Positions 33,491 to 41,594 of a stretch of 64,000 nt of DNA are shown piece by piece. Position 1 is the stretch's first letter. Each line of letters begins with the position of its first letter. The DNA comes from Luteibacter aegosomatissinici (GTDB lineage: Bacteria > Pseudomonadota > Gammaproteobacteria > Xanthomonadales > Rhodanobacteraceae): the NCBI RefSeq assembly GCF_023078495.1, contig NZ_CP095742.1:2170001-2234000 (forward strand), read 5' to 3'. The notes below the pieces were generated by a model that ran no database searches, was not told the origin of the DNA, and saw nothing but the letters and a program-made list of their open reading frames with translations. The position numbers were made by a program, and so were the translations under genes.

Positions 33491-35202
33491 GCGCACGGGT
33501 TGCCCGGTGGGAGCGCCGCCTTGCCCGTAGGGACGAGGACGCCTTGAATGTCGGTTCCGTCACGCGCCGCTTCCTGTTCCTGTTGGCCTGCCTGCTTGCC
33601 CTGGGCGCGGTCATGGGGCCGGATGCGGTGGCGGCGAACGCCGCCTTGCCGCCCGCTGCGCAAAAGATCGATGTGAAGCGCGTGGCCGGGCAGGGCGACT
33701 CCCTGCCGGTCTCGGTAGGTATTCCATTTCCACCGGGCATGCTGCGCGATGCGCATGCGCTTCGTATCGTCGATGCGCAGGGCAAGGAAGCAGGTGCGGA
33801 CGTGAAGGTCATGCTGACCTGGCATTTCCGCGATGGCAGTATCCGTGCGGTGCGGGCGCAGTTCCGCGCGGCGCAGGGCACGTATTACTTCACCGTGGGC
33901 GAGCCTCGCCAGGCTTCGATAACGGGCTGGCCGTATGCCGATGGCCTGGTGAAGGGAAAGCTTGCCGCCGTGGCGACGCTCACCCCGCAATGGTTAACCG
34001 CCTCGCTCATTGCCGGGCCGCAAAGCGTGGCGCCCAAGGGTGAGGCCTACGCAGGTTATGTGAATGCCCAATTTGACTGGGCGCGCGAGCTGCCCGTCAA
34101 GGACACGACGGCGTGGCTGTTCGATCGCCCCTCGACCTTGTTCAAGGCCTATGTGCGCACGGGCCGCGCTGATTACCTTCAGGCCGCCGAGGATAGCTAT
34201 CGCTGGTACATGGCAGGCATCAAGCGGGATGGGTTCCCGGAGAGCCCCTCGTGCGGTGGCGGCTGGCTACCCGATGGCAAGCCGTGCGACGTGAAGTACG
34301 TCTATATCGAGCCAATCCTGCTGGCGGTGGGGCTCACCGGCGACGACAGCATGCACGATGCTGCAACGGTAACGAAAATGGCGGACCTGTGGGCGAGCGG
34401 CGGCTGGAACAACGCGCCGGGCCCGTATCGCTCGCCACAGGATTATTTCACCGAGCGCTTGGCCGGTCTCGGCCTGATCGAGACGGTCGCGGCGTTCGAG
34501 CTGACCGGCGACAAGCGCGACCGGCAGCGCATGGAAGACCGTATCGCATGGCTGGATGCGCACCAGAAGCACAACCCGGATGGCCTGGGTGACGATGGCT
34601 CCTGGCGGAACAGCTGGAACGTGCACGAGAACGATCCGCATGGCGATAACGACGTGCGTGGTGCATCGCCGTGGATGAGCGAGAACATCATCGATGGGTT
34701 GTGGCATGCGTGGCTGGTCACGGGCGATGCGCGTATTCCACCGATGATCGTGGATTTCGGTCGCTACCTCGAGCGCTATGGCTGGATCGACCAGAAGCTG
34801 CTCGTGTCACCGCATAACTGGCGCAACGATTGCTCAGGGCCGGATGGCCAGATCGCCTGGTACTGGTCCTCGTCGCATGCCAAGCCGGCCGACATCACGA
34901 AGATCCAGGAGAGCGAAGGATGGTACAGCGATGGGCACACCGTGGAGCTGGGGCTTGCGGTGGCCGCGGCCCACTACTTCACGGCCGACCCCGCGCAGGC
35001 GGCGGCGCTGCAGAAGCGCTTCGACGCCATCGCCAATTCGTACAGCCCGAGCTGCGCGGCGATTTCGGATACGTTGCGCCGGTTCAACTGGAACAACCGC
35101 GGTGCCGGCGTGGCGCAGTGGATGATGGCCCAACCGGCAGGCGCCGGGCTCACCTCGCCCCTGCACAAAGCAGCTGATGTGGTTTTGGGAGACCGGCCAT
35201 GA
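33487..35202 (+). CDS. Secreted carbohydrate-active protein, RIFT barrel plus alpha-toroid
   Basis: The 571-residue protein starts at the ATG overlapping galE and has a membrane or signal segment at about residues 26-48 (FLFLLACLLALGAVMGPDAVA). The first domain (LPVSVGIPFPPGM, IVDAQGKEAGADVKVMLTWH) looks like the N-terminal RIFT barrel of PcRGLX/YetA-type rhamnogalacturonan lyases. The rest, rich in Trp, Asp and His (ENDPHGDNDVRGASPWMSE), looks like an alpha-toroid. It may be a lyase or hydrolase that trims or clears the EPS. The substrate is unknown. Confidence 0.7.
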   Translation: MSARVARWERRLARRDEDALNVGSVTRRFLFLLACLLALGAVMGPDAVAANAALPPAAQKIDVKRVAGQGDSLPVSVGIPFPPGMLRDAHALRIVDAQGKEAGADVKVMLTWHFRDGSIRAVRAQFRAAQGTYYFTVGEPRQASITGWPYADGLVKGKLAAVATLTPQWLTASLIAGPQSVAPKGEAYAGYVNAQFDWARELPVKDTTAWLFDRPSTLFKAYVRTGRADYLQAAEDSYRWYMAGIKRDGFPESPSCGGGWLPDGKPCDVKYVYIEPILLAVGLTGDDSMHDAATVTKMADLWASGGWNNAPGPYRSPQDYFTERLAGLGLIETVAAFELTGDKRDRQRMEDRIAWLDAHQKHNPDGLGDDGSWRNSWNVHENDPHGDNDVRGASPWMSENIIDGLWHAWLVTGDARIPPMIVDFGRYLERYGWIDQKLLVSPHNWRNDCSGPDGQIAWYWSSSHAKPADITKIQESEGWYSDGHTVELGLAVAAAHYFTADPAQAAALQKRFDAIANSYSPSCAAISDTLRRFNWNNRGAGVAQWMMAQPAGAGLTSPLHKAADVVLGDRP

Positions 35203-36749
35203 CCCGCCGGCTGGATGTGCTGCGCAGCGTGGGCATTGTCACGGTGTCCACGTATATCGAGTACGCGCTTGGGCTTTTGATGAGCGTGTGGATCGCACGG
35301 TCGCTGGGACCGGCGGACTTCGGGCGGTACGCGTTTACGGTCTGGCTGTGTGGCTGGCTTATTGTCTGCTCGAACCACGCGCTCACCACGTCGTCGACCA
35401 AGTTCATTGCCGAAGCCGACGGCATGGGTGATCCGCGCCTGGCCTCAAGCCTGGCGGCGCGCTTCTCGCGCATCCAGGGCTGGAGCTCGCTGGTGGTGAT
35501 AGGCCTGTTCGCGCTGGTGGCGGTGATTTTCCGCCCGTCAGAGTGGGACCAGTCGCTGTTGCCGATCATGCTGCTTGTGGTCGTGGCGGTGGTCGCCAAG
35601 GCGAACTACGCCATGCTCGTGGCCATCGGCAAGGGCCAGGAGCGCTTTGAGCCGGAAGCCGTCGCTACCGTCATCGGCGGTGTCGTCGGCATGCTCCTGG
35701 TGCTGGGAGCGATGTTCGCGCACGCGGGATTGCTCTCGTTCGTCGCGCTGTTTGCGGTGGCGTGCCTGCTGCTGAACCTGATCAACCGGATCATGTACCG
35801 GCGGCTATGCCGGCCGTATGAGCCAGGCGAGGTGCCCGCGGCGATGACCACGCGGGTGAACCGGCACCTCAAGCTCACCGCCATGCTCGTGCTGATGGGG
35901 TCGTTCCGCACGGGCACGATCGAGGTGTTCCTGCTGAATACGTTCACGGGCTCGGTGGCCGTCGGCTACTTCGCCATCGCCGGTACGCTCACCCGTGGCG
36001 CCGTGCAGCTGTTCTCCGTGGGCCTTACCTCCACGCTGCTGCCGTACATGGCCAAGACCTTCGGCGAGAGCGGCACGGCGAAGGCTGCGCGGTTCCTCTC
36101 CGAGGCGACGCGGTTCTACTGGGCGGTGGGCATCTGTATTGCGGGGCTCGGCGTGGTGACTACGCCTGAGATCGTGCGGCTCATGTATGGCACGCGTTAT
36201 GTCGATGCCATACCGGCGATCGAGGCGACCCTGGTCCTGGGTGGTTTGCTTCTCATCGGCAACGGCATCGCCGCGTTCCAGACGGTCGTCGATCGCCAGG
36301 ACGATCGTGTACGCATCGCCGTCGTCGCGCTGGTGGCCAATGCGGTATTGGGTGGCGCGTTGATCCCGCCGTTCGGCCTGGCGGGCGCGGTAGGTACCTA
36401 TGCCGCCACGCGTATCGTCGAGATGGCCCTGGCCGTGCATTACCTGCGCAAGGCCACGCACGGTGGGCTGCCCGTTGCGGCCATGGTGCGGCTGTTTGCC
36501 GTGGGCGTGATCGCCACGGCCGCCGCGTGGGCCGCGACCGAAGCCACGCCCTCGCGTCTCGGCTTTCTGGTCGGCGCCGTGGCTTTCATGGTCATCTATA
36601 TCCCCGGTAGCGCCTGGGTGCGCTACTGGTCCGCCGATGATCTCCAGTTGATGGCAGGCATCAGCCGCAGGCTGGGTCCGCCCGGGCGCGCGCTCTCGCG
36701 CGTGCTCGCCATCGTGCCGCCGTCGGCGGCAAAGGCAGCAAGCCCATGA
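35199..36749 (+). CDS. Polysaccharide flippase, Wzx type
   Basis: The 516-residue protein has 12 to 14 hydrophobic helices spread over its whole length. The MATE/Wzx-like N-terminus is visible (VSTYIEYALGLLMSVWIARSLGPADFGRYAF, with the conserved G..ARxLGP.FG pattern). It should flip lipid-linked EPS repeat units across the inner membrane. It overlaps the preceding gene and the FemAB-like gene by 4 bp each. Confidence 0.9.
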   Translation: MTRRLDVLRSVGIVTVSTYIEYALGLLMSVWIARSLGPADFGRYAFTVWLCGWLIVCSNHALTTSSTKFIAEADGMGDPRLASSLAARFSRIQGWSSLVVIGLFALVAVIFRPSEWDQSLLPIMLLVVVAVVAKANYAMLVAIGKGQERFEPEAVATVIGGVVGMLLVLGAMFAHAGLLSFVALFAVACLLLNLINRIMYRRLCRPYEPGEVPAAMTTRVNRHLKLTAMLVLMGSFRTGTIEVFLLNTFTGSVAVGYFAIAGTLTRGAVQLFSVGLTSTLLPYMAKTFGESGTAKAARFLSEATRFYWAVGICIAGLGVVTTPEIVRLMYGTRYVDAIPAIEATLVLGGLLLIGNGIAAFQTVVDRQDDRVRIAVVALVANAVLGGALIPPFGLAGAVGTYAATRIVEMALAVHYLRKATHGGLPVAAMVRLFAVGVIATAAAWAATEATPSRLGFLVGAVAFMVIYIPGSAWVRYWSADDLQLMAGISRRLGPPGRALSRVLAIVPPSAAKAASP

Positions 36750-37879
36750 ACTACCTGTGCTCGATCCTGCATTCCCTGGAGGCGTTGCGCGACGCGCGTG
36801 ACGAGATGGCTGCCCTGGCGGAGACGCCTGGCGGCTGCGACGGCATCGTGCAGCACCCGGACTGGATCACCTACGAGGTAGAAAGTCGCGAAGATGGTAC
36901 CGCGCCGCATGTGGTGGTTGTTCGCGATGGCGCCGGGCGCATGGTGGGCTATGCGCCGTTGCTGGCAATCAAGCACACCGCGCGCCTCGAAATGGCCGGG
37001 CGCCGGGTACGCCTTTACCATGGTGCAGCGTTGCGCCTGCTGGGCGCGGGCGTGGTCTCGGCAACGGAAGATCGTTCAACGGTCATGCTGGCCGTGGTGC
37101 GGCAGCTGCACGGGGATGCGAATATCCGCGTCGTACGCATCCAGGAGAGCCCACTGCCTAACCCGTTCGCGCAGGCGCTGGGCAAGGGCGAGGATATGCG
37201 CCAGGTGCCAGCCAATTTGCTTGAGCAGGTGCAGTGGACGATCCAGGGGCAGCGTTCCTCAGAGGCGTGGCTGGCCCAGATGGACAAGAAGCGGCGCACC
37301 GATCTGTCGCAGCGGGTGGGTCGCGCCTATCGCAAGCTTGGCGGCGATGCCGCGTTGCATACCTTTGATACGCCCGAGTCGATGCCTGAGTACTGCCGGC
37401 TCATGAATGAGCTGTATGCGCGCACCTGGCACCATGACGACCTGCCCATCCGCTGGGACCATCCATTGCGCGTGGCGTTGTTCCAGAGGCTGGCGGCGGC
37501 GGGGCATCTGGTGGGCAACATCGTGCTTCGCGATGGAAAGCCGTTAGCCTATGTGCACGGCTACCGTATCGCCGGCACATACCTGGTTGATGATCTCGGA
37601 TACGATGAAGAGATCGCGAAAATCGGCCTTGGGTCAGTCGCCGTCTTCCAGGCGATCAAGGCTTTGCTTGATCGCTTCCCCGGCGAACGGGTGAGCTTCG
37701 GCTACGGCGATAACCAGTACAAGCGCCTGCTCGCGACCCATAGCGAGCCCTGCGGCTCGCTATACGTCGTGCGCTCCACTGGGGCTACGGCAGGCTTCCA
37801 TGCCTACGCGCCGGTCCGCTGGCTTTACCGAGGTCTGCATCGCGTTCGCGAAGATATGCGGGCTCGCAAACGCGTTTGA
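36746..37879 (+). CDS. FemAB/GNAT-like transferase
   Basis: The 377-residue protein has a FemAB-type tandem N-acyltransferase layout. The second half shows MDKKRRTDLSQRVGRAYRKL, VGNIVLRDGKPLAYVHGYRI and GLGSVAVFQAIKALLDRFPGERVSFGYGDNQYK, as in XrtA-associated FemAB proteins and the CelD-like (PF13480) group. FemAB relatives transfer aminoacyl or acyl groups. With an NRPS and a CapK-like enzyme in the same locus, it may decorate an amino sugar of the EPS, which is inference. It ends the plus-strand EPS operon. Confidence 0.8.
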   Translation: MNYLCSILHSLEALRDARDEMAALAETPGGCDGIVQHPDWITYEVESREDGTAPHVVVVRDGAGRMVGYAPLLAIKHTARLEMAGRRVRLYHGAALRLLGAGVVSATEDRSTVMLAVVRQLHGDANIRVVRIQESPLPNPFAQALGKGEDMRQVPANLLEQVQWTIQGQRSSEAWLAQMDKKRRTDLSQRVGRAYRKLGGDAALHTFDTPESMPEYCRLMNELYARTWHHDDLPIRWDHPLRVALFQRLAAAGHLVGNIVLRDGKPLAYVHGYRIAGTYLVDDLGYDEEIAKIGLGSVAVFQAIKALLDRFPGERVSFGYGDNQYKRLLATHSEPCGSLYVVRSTGATAGFHAYAPVRWLYRGLHRVREDMRARKRV

Positions 37880-37899
37880 TCCCGTGGCAGCGTGCCGCG

Positions 37900-39474
37900 T
37901 CACCAGGTGAGCGTGAAGTTGTCGATGATCGCCGTCACCCGGCGGGGATCGTGGGATGTGTCCTTTCTAAGCACAATGGTGCCGATGCGATCGCCGTAAT
38001 CCGCGGCGTCCAGCTGCACCCAGAGACCGGGTAGGCCGGTCGTGGGAACCTTGTGTTGTGCATCGGCCAGGCGGTTGCCGTGCGCGTCGAAAATATCCAG
38101 ATGGAACGGTGAACCATTTCCATTCGGGCCCAGGGCGCCGTAACCAAACCGGACGGACGTACATGGCTGCGCGAACTCCATGCGCAGTGCGGACACATCG
38201 TCATGCGCACACAGGAAGGCGCCGCCATGGAACGGCGTGATACTCGCCTTGCCCCCACGGATGTACCACGCGCCCTTTTCCGCAATGAAGGTGATGAAAG
38301 GGCGTTTCAGTGCATCGAACGGGCGCGGGGTCAGGTTATCAAGGTCGTCCATCGCGATGACGGGTGGCGGGTTGATCGCCTGCACGCGCAGATCAAGCCA
38401 ATCGGATTCGAGTGTATGCAGGCACTCGCGGCGCGTGCCGCGGGACGTTTCCACGTTACCGAACGTTTTTACCCGGTAACACGCCCGAACGTAGCCACCA
38501 TCCAGCTCAGCCACTTCCGGGCCTGGAACGGGAAAGATAAGGCCCGACCGGTCGCGCGCCTCGCGACCGAGCGCGGATTCCTCGAACCGGGTGGGTTCGC
38601 CATTTGCCTTCATGCCCAGCCACACAAGGTGGCATTCGTCGTCGCCCGCCAGGCCGGGCCAGGCGGGCACGTCCACGCACGCGCCACCGGCCGCCGCCAG
38701 GGGATCGAGCACGGCACCCTCGGCCTGCTGCACGCCTGGCGCCGCAAGTGCCGGCGCGTGGCCGATGACTTCAATGCGCCGCCGGATTGAATGCCGCGGC
38801 TCCGCACCGGGGGCGCAAATCGTGTACTGGGCCACGCACTGGCCGCCAACCGCGTGGCGTATCAGCTGCATGGGGACATCGAAATCAAGCGTTTGTCCGT
38901 CGCGGCGGACGGACGTGGACGGGGAGTGCCAAGCTTCCTGTTTACCCGCCGCTGTCGTGGCGTGCACGTGCAGGGTGACCCGGTCACCCACCAGTGCCCC
39001 ATGGCCCTCCACGCGCATGCGTGCGTACGGGCCATGCATGCGATCGATCATGTACGCGTGCCCGCCGTCTCCCGCCGTACCTTCCGGCCACGGCGCGGGG
39101 GCAAACGCCCCGCCGAACCGCAAGGGTGCGAATGTCGCGGGGGCCCAGCCGGACCAGAGGCCTGCCTGGTCATGTACCTGCCAGCTGATGCGCACATCCC
39201 TCAAGCCGCCGAGGGTGCGCAAGGGTTCGTCGATCGTGACCAGCAACGGGAGGCCTACCTGCTCGGGGGTGACTGGTGGCAAGGCGACCAGGCGTTCCTC
39301 CCAGGCGACGATGATGCGATCGCCGACCGCCATTCCCGGATAGGGTGGAAGCAGTACATCCGCTGCCAGCATCCAGCCGGCCAGCACCGTCTCCAGTGAG
39401 GCGGGTGGCAAATGAAGCGCGATATAAGGTGATGGATAGGGGTATTGGGGGCTAGCGCCATTCATGGCGTACAT
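37900..39474 (-). CDS. Ig-like tandem repeat protein A (524 aa), function unknown
   Basis: There are three Ig-like repeats at about residues 40-118, 125-236 and 245-366. A C-terminal beta-rich domain at about 370-524 ends in AIIDNFTLTW and looks like a jelly-roll. The repeats align one for one with those of the 677-residue neighbour: LPPYPGMAVGDRIIVAW against VPPYRNMAVGDRVTVQW, RVEGHGALVGDR against RVEGHPAQAGDD, LESDWLDLRV against LESPWLDLNI. No signal peptide or transmembrane segment is seen. It is the last of three minus-strand genes that appear to form one operon, and converges on the FemAB-like gene. Confidence 0.75.
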   Translation of the reverse strand: MYAMNGASPQYPYPSPYIALHLPPASLETVLAGWMLAADVLLPPYPGMAVGDRIIVAWEERLVALPPVTPEQVGLPLLVTIDEPLRTLGGLRDVRISWQVHDQAGLWSGWAPATFAPLRFGGAFAPAPWPEGTAGDGGHAYMIDRMHGPYARMRVEGHGALVGDRVTLHVHATTAAGKQEAWHSPSTSVRRDGQTLDFDVPMQLIRHAVGGQCVAQYTICAPGAEPRHSIRRRIEVIGHAPALAAPGVQQAEGAVLDPLAAAGGACVDVPAWPGLAGDDECHLVWLGMKANGEPTRFEESALGREARDRSGLIFPVPGPEVAELDGGYVRACYRVKTFGNVETSRGTRRECLHTLESDWLDLRVQAINPPPVIAMDDLDNLTPRPFDALKRPFITFIAEKGAWYIRGGKASITPFHGGAFLCAHDDVSALRMEFAQPCTSVRFGYGALGPNGNGSPFHLDIFDAHGNRLADAQHKVPTTGLPGLWVQLDAADYGDRIGTIVLRKDTSHDPRRVTAIIDNFTLTW

Positions 39475-39498
39475 CTCCAGGTTGTTATGAGGAAGAGG

Positions 39499-39531
39499 TG
39501 TCGCGCGCGCCGGAAGAGGACGCGCGCGACA
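39499..39531 (-). terminator. Strong hairpin between Ig-like genes
   Basis: TGTCGCGCGCG and CGCGCGCGACA form a perfect 11-bp stem with an 11-nt loop, 7 bp after the stop of the 677-residue gene. No T run follows on the minus strand. It may be a partial terminator, or stabilise the upstream message end, and so lower expression of the last gene. Confidence 0.45.
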
Positions 39532-39537
39532 GGCCGC

Positions 39538-41571
39538 CTATGCGGTGGGAACGGTCACGATCCACACCCAGGCCCCCTGCAGGGGCGAGCCAAGGCCGAA
39601 ATAGCGGCGCGGCTCACGCGCCCCGGTGTTCGGGAACACCGCATAGCGGAAGAACTTGTCCACGGCGACGCTGCTCCAGGCGGCGTCGGCCCGCACGCTG
39701 GGAAAGCCGCCATACGCGGCTCGCATCGTGTCCCAATCGTCCAGCGAAGGGATGCTGGCCTTATGTTCGCCAGCGAGCCGCACCGCCACATCCCAGCCAC
39801 CTTGCCGATCGAGGTCCACCAGATGGGTCACGTTGCTCACCGTTACCTCGTACGACGCAGTGGCGCCCCTGGCATCGGTGACCGTGATCACGGCGACGCC
39901 ATTCCGCAGCGACGCGACACGCCCCGTGGCCTCGTCCACCTCGACGGCGCCACTATTCGCCGTGTAACGGTACGGCGGCACGCCCCCGGTGGCTACTCGT
40001 GCCATGAAAGTGTCCTCTGGAGGCACGGTTACGCGTTTTTCGAGACGGGTGATCTTGCCGGAGAGGGTAGCTGGGGTTGAGTCGATGCTCAAAGGTGCTG
40101 TGCTTCTCGCGATATTCAGGTCAAGCCACGGTGACTCAAGGTGTACCAGCGGCTCTTTTCGAATGCCGTCCCTATAGACGATGGGTGCCTGGATAGCCAC
40201 CGCGTAACGTACCCGCAGGGTACCGCCTGCGATTCGCGAAACCTCATTAGTAGGGACAGTGAAAACCAACGTCTTGTCGGGGTTTACGTCAGAGCCACTA
40301 AGGCCGGCATGGAAAAAAGTGGCCTGTCCGTCCTCGCGTGTACCAACCCACTCGAGGTAGCAACGGTCATCACCATCAATGCCATCCCATGCATCCACCA
40401 CGACATGGGCTCCATCGTCCACGGCGGCCGGATCAAGTGTCCCGTCGAGCGCCTCCCGCACAGATGGGGCCATCAGCTGTCGAGGAACCCCCTCAATGGC
40501 CAGGTGACGGCGGCGCGACGTTGCCACCTTCGTACCGCCTGACATAATGGAGTAGCCGGCAGACGCGCGGCCCGCTGACAGGGAGGCAACCTTGTCATGC
40601 GGGATGATCGTATCCAGGGCCTGATTAGGCCTTTGCACGCGAATCGGTGGACACGTGAAATCAACGGCCTTTCCTGCGGCTGTCACACCCGTCCAGGAAA
40701 CGACGATATCGTCGCCCGCTTGGGCCGGATGCCCTTCCACGCGCACATGTAAGTCGCGGTCGCCAAGGGTTGCGAGGTCGACGACCTTGCCTTCATCACG
40801 AACCGTTCCATCAACCCATGGTGCCGGAGGTGCGTCACCACCAGGGGGTACGTCAACGATGGCCTCGGGGGACCAGAGCGAGCGGTTCGCCACACGGTCG
40901 TGGACCTGATAACGCACGGCCACATCCTTTCCATTGGTGCCAGCGGCGACCTCCTTGGTGACGCCCACACGGATTGGTCTGTCGACCTCGTCAAGAGTGA
41001 GTGGCCCATGCCTGAGGGAGGTCGTGTGCCACTGCACAGTGACGCGGTCGCCGACTGCCATGTTCCGGTAAGGCGGTACTTCCACGAAAATATCGGAAAG
41101 ATCGTCGGGCAGTGGTGATGGGAGGATCACTGGCGCGTCGAGTGACTCATTCCGGTTCGGCGTCTCAGGATTAGGGTCAAGTCCGCCAGGAACGGAAAGC
41201 TTGACCGCGACCTCTGCCTCGGCAGTTTGGTACGCTTCGCCTGTGTCGACGAGCGTTATACGCGCCGCGAGCAGCATGGTGCCCTCGCCGTGCTGCGCGA
41301 GCAACGAAGCCCGCACCTGGACGTGCGGCTGAAGGTTATCGACGACGGTGTAGCGGTGGCTTCCAACCACCTCCAGATCCGGTCCGTAGAGGATCTCAAC
41401 AACGTCGCCCGTCTTGATATCGCCCCACGGTCCGGTTTTTACGACAACGAGGCGGTCGGGGTCACGCGCGATATCGTCATAGCCAAGACCTCCGTCGGTC
41501 GCGTCATAGATCGACGGAGGGATGAGTGCGATCGCGCGCGGCGAGACGTCGAATTTTTCGGTGTCTTCCAT
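39538..41571 (-). CDS. Ig-like tandem repeat protein B (677 aa) with BIg and C-terminal domain
   Basis: Residues 1-125 form a divergent first repeat. Three repeats matching protein A lie at about 160-242, 250-360 and 372-488. Residues about 500-585 are a bacterial Ig (BIg2-like) domain (GAVEVDEATGRVASLRNGVAVITVTD). The last 90 residues (PSLDDWDTMRAAYGG, AAWSSVAVDKFFRYAVF) are suggestive of the lectin-like tip of intimin/invasin-type adhesins, but the match is weak. No signal peptide or membrane helix is seen. It begins 23 bp after the 662-residue gene. Confidence 0.75.
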   Translation of the reverse strand: MEDTEKFDVSPRAIALIPPSIYDATDGGLGYDDIARDPDRLVVVKTGPWGDIKTGDVVEILYGPDLEVVGSHRYTVVDNLQPHVQVRASLLAQHGEGTMLLAARITLVDTGEAYQTAEAEVAVKLSVPGGLDPNPETPNRNESLDAPVILPSPLPDDLSDIFVEVPPYRNMAVGDRVTVQWHTTSLRHGPLTLDEVDRPIRVGVTKEVAAGTNGKDVAVRYQVHDRVANRSLWSPEAIVDVPPGGDAPPAPWVDGTVRDEGKVVDLATLGDRDLHVRVEGHPAQAGDDIVVSWTGVTAAGKAVDFTCPPIRVQRPNQALDTIIPHDKVASLSAGRASAGYSIMSGGTKVATSRRRHLAIEGVPRQLMAPSVREALDGTLDPAAVDDGAHVVVDAWDGIDGDDRCYLEWVGTREDGQATFFHAGLSGSDVNPDKTLVFTVPTNEVSRIAGGTLRVRYAVAIQAPIVYRDGIRKEPLVHLESPWLDLNIARSTAPLSIDSTPATLSGKITRLEKRVTVPPEDTFMARVATGGVPPYRYTANSGAVEVDEATGRVASLRNGVAVITVTDARGATASYEVTVSNVTHLVDLDRQGGWDVAVRLAGEHKASIPSLDDWDTMRAAYGGFPSVRADAAWSSVAVDKFFRYAVFPNTGAREPRRYFGLGSPLQGAWVWIVTVPTA

Positions 41572-41594
41572 GTATCTCTTACCTTGCTAAATTA

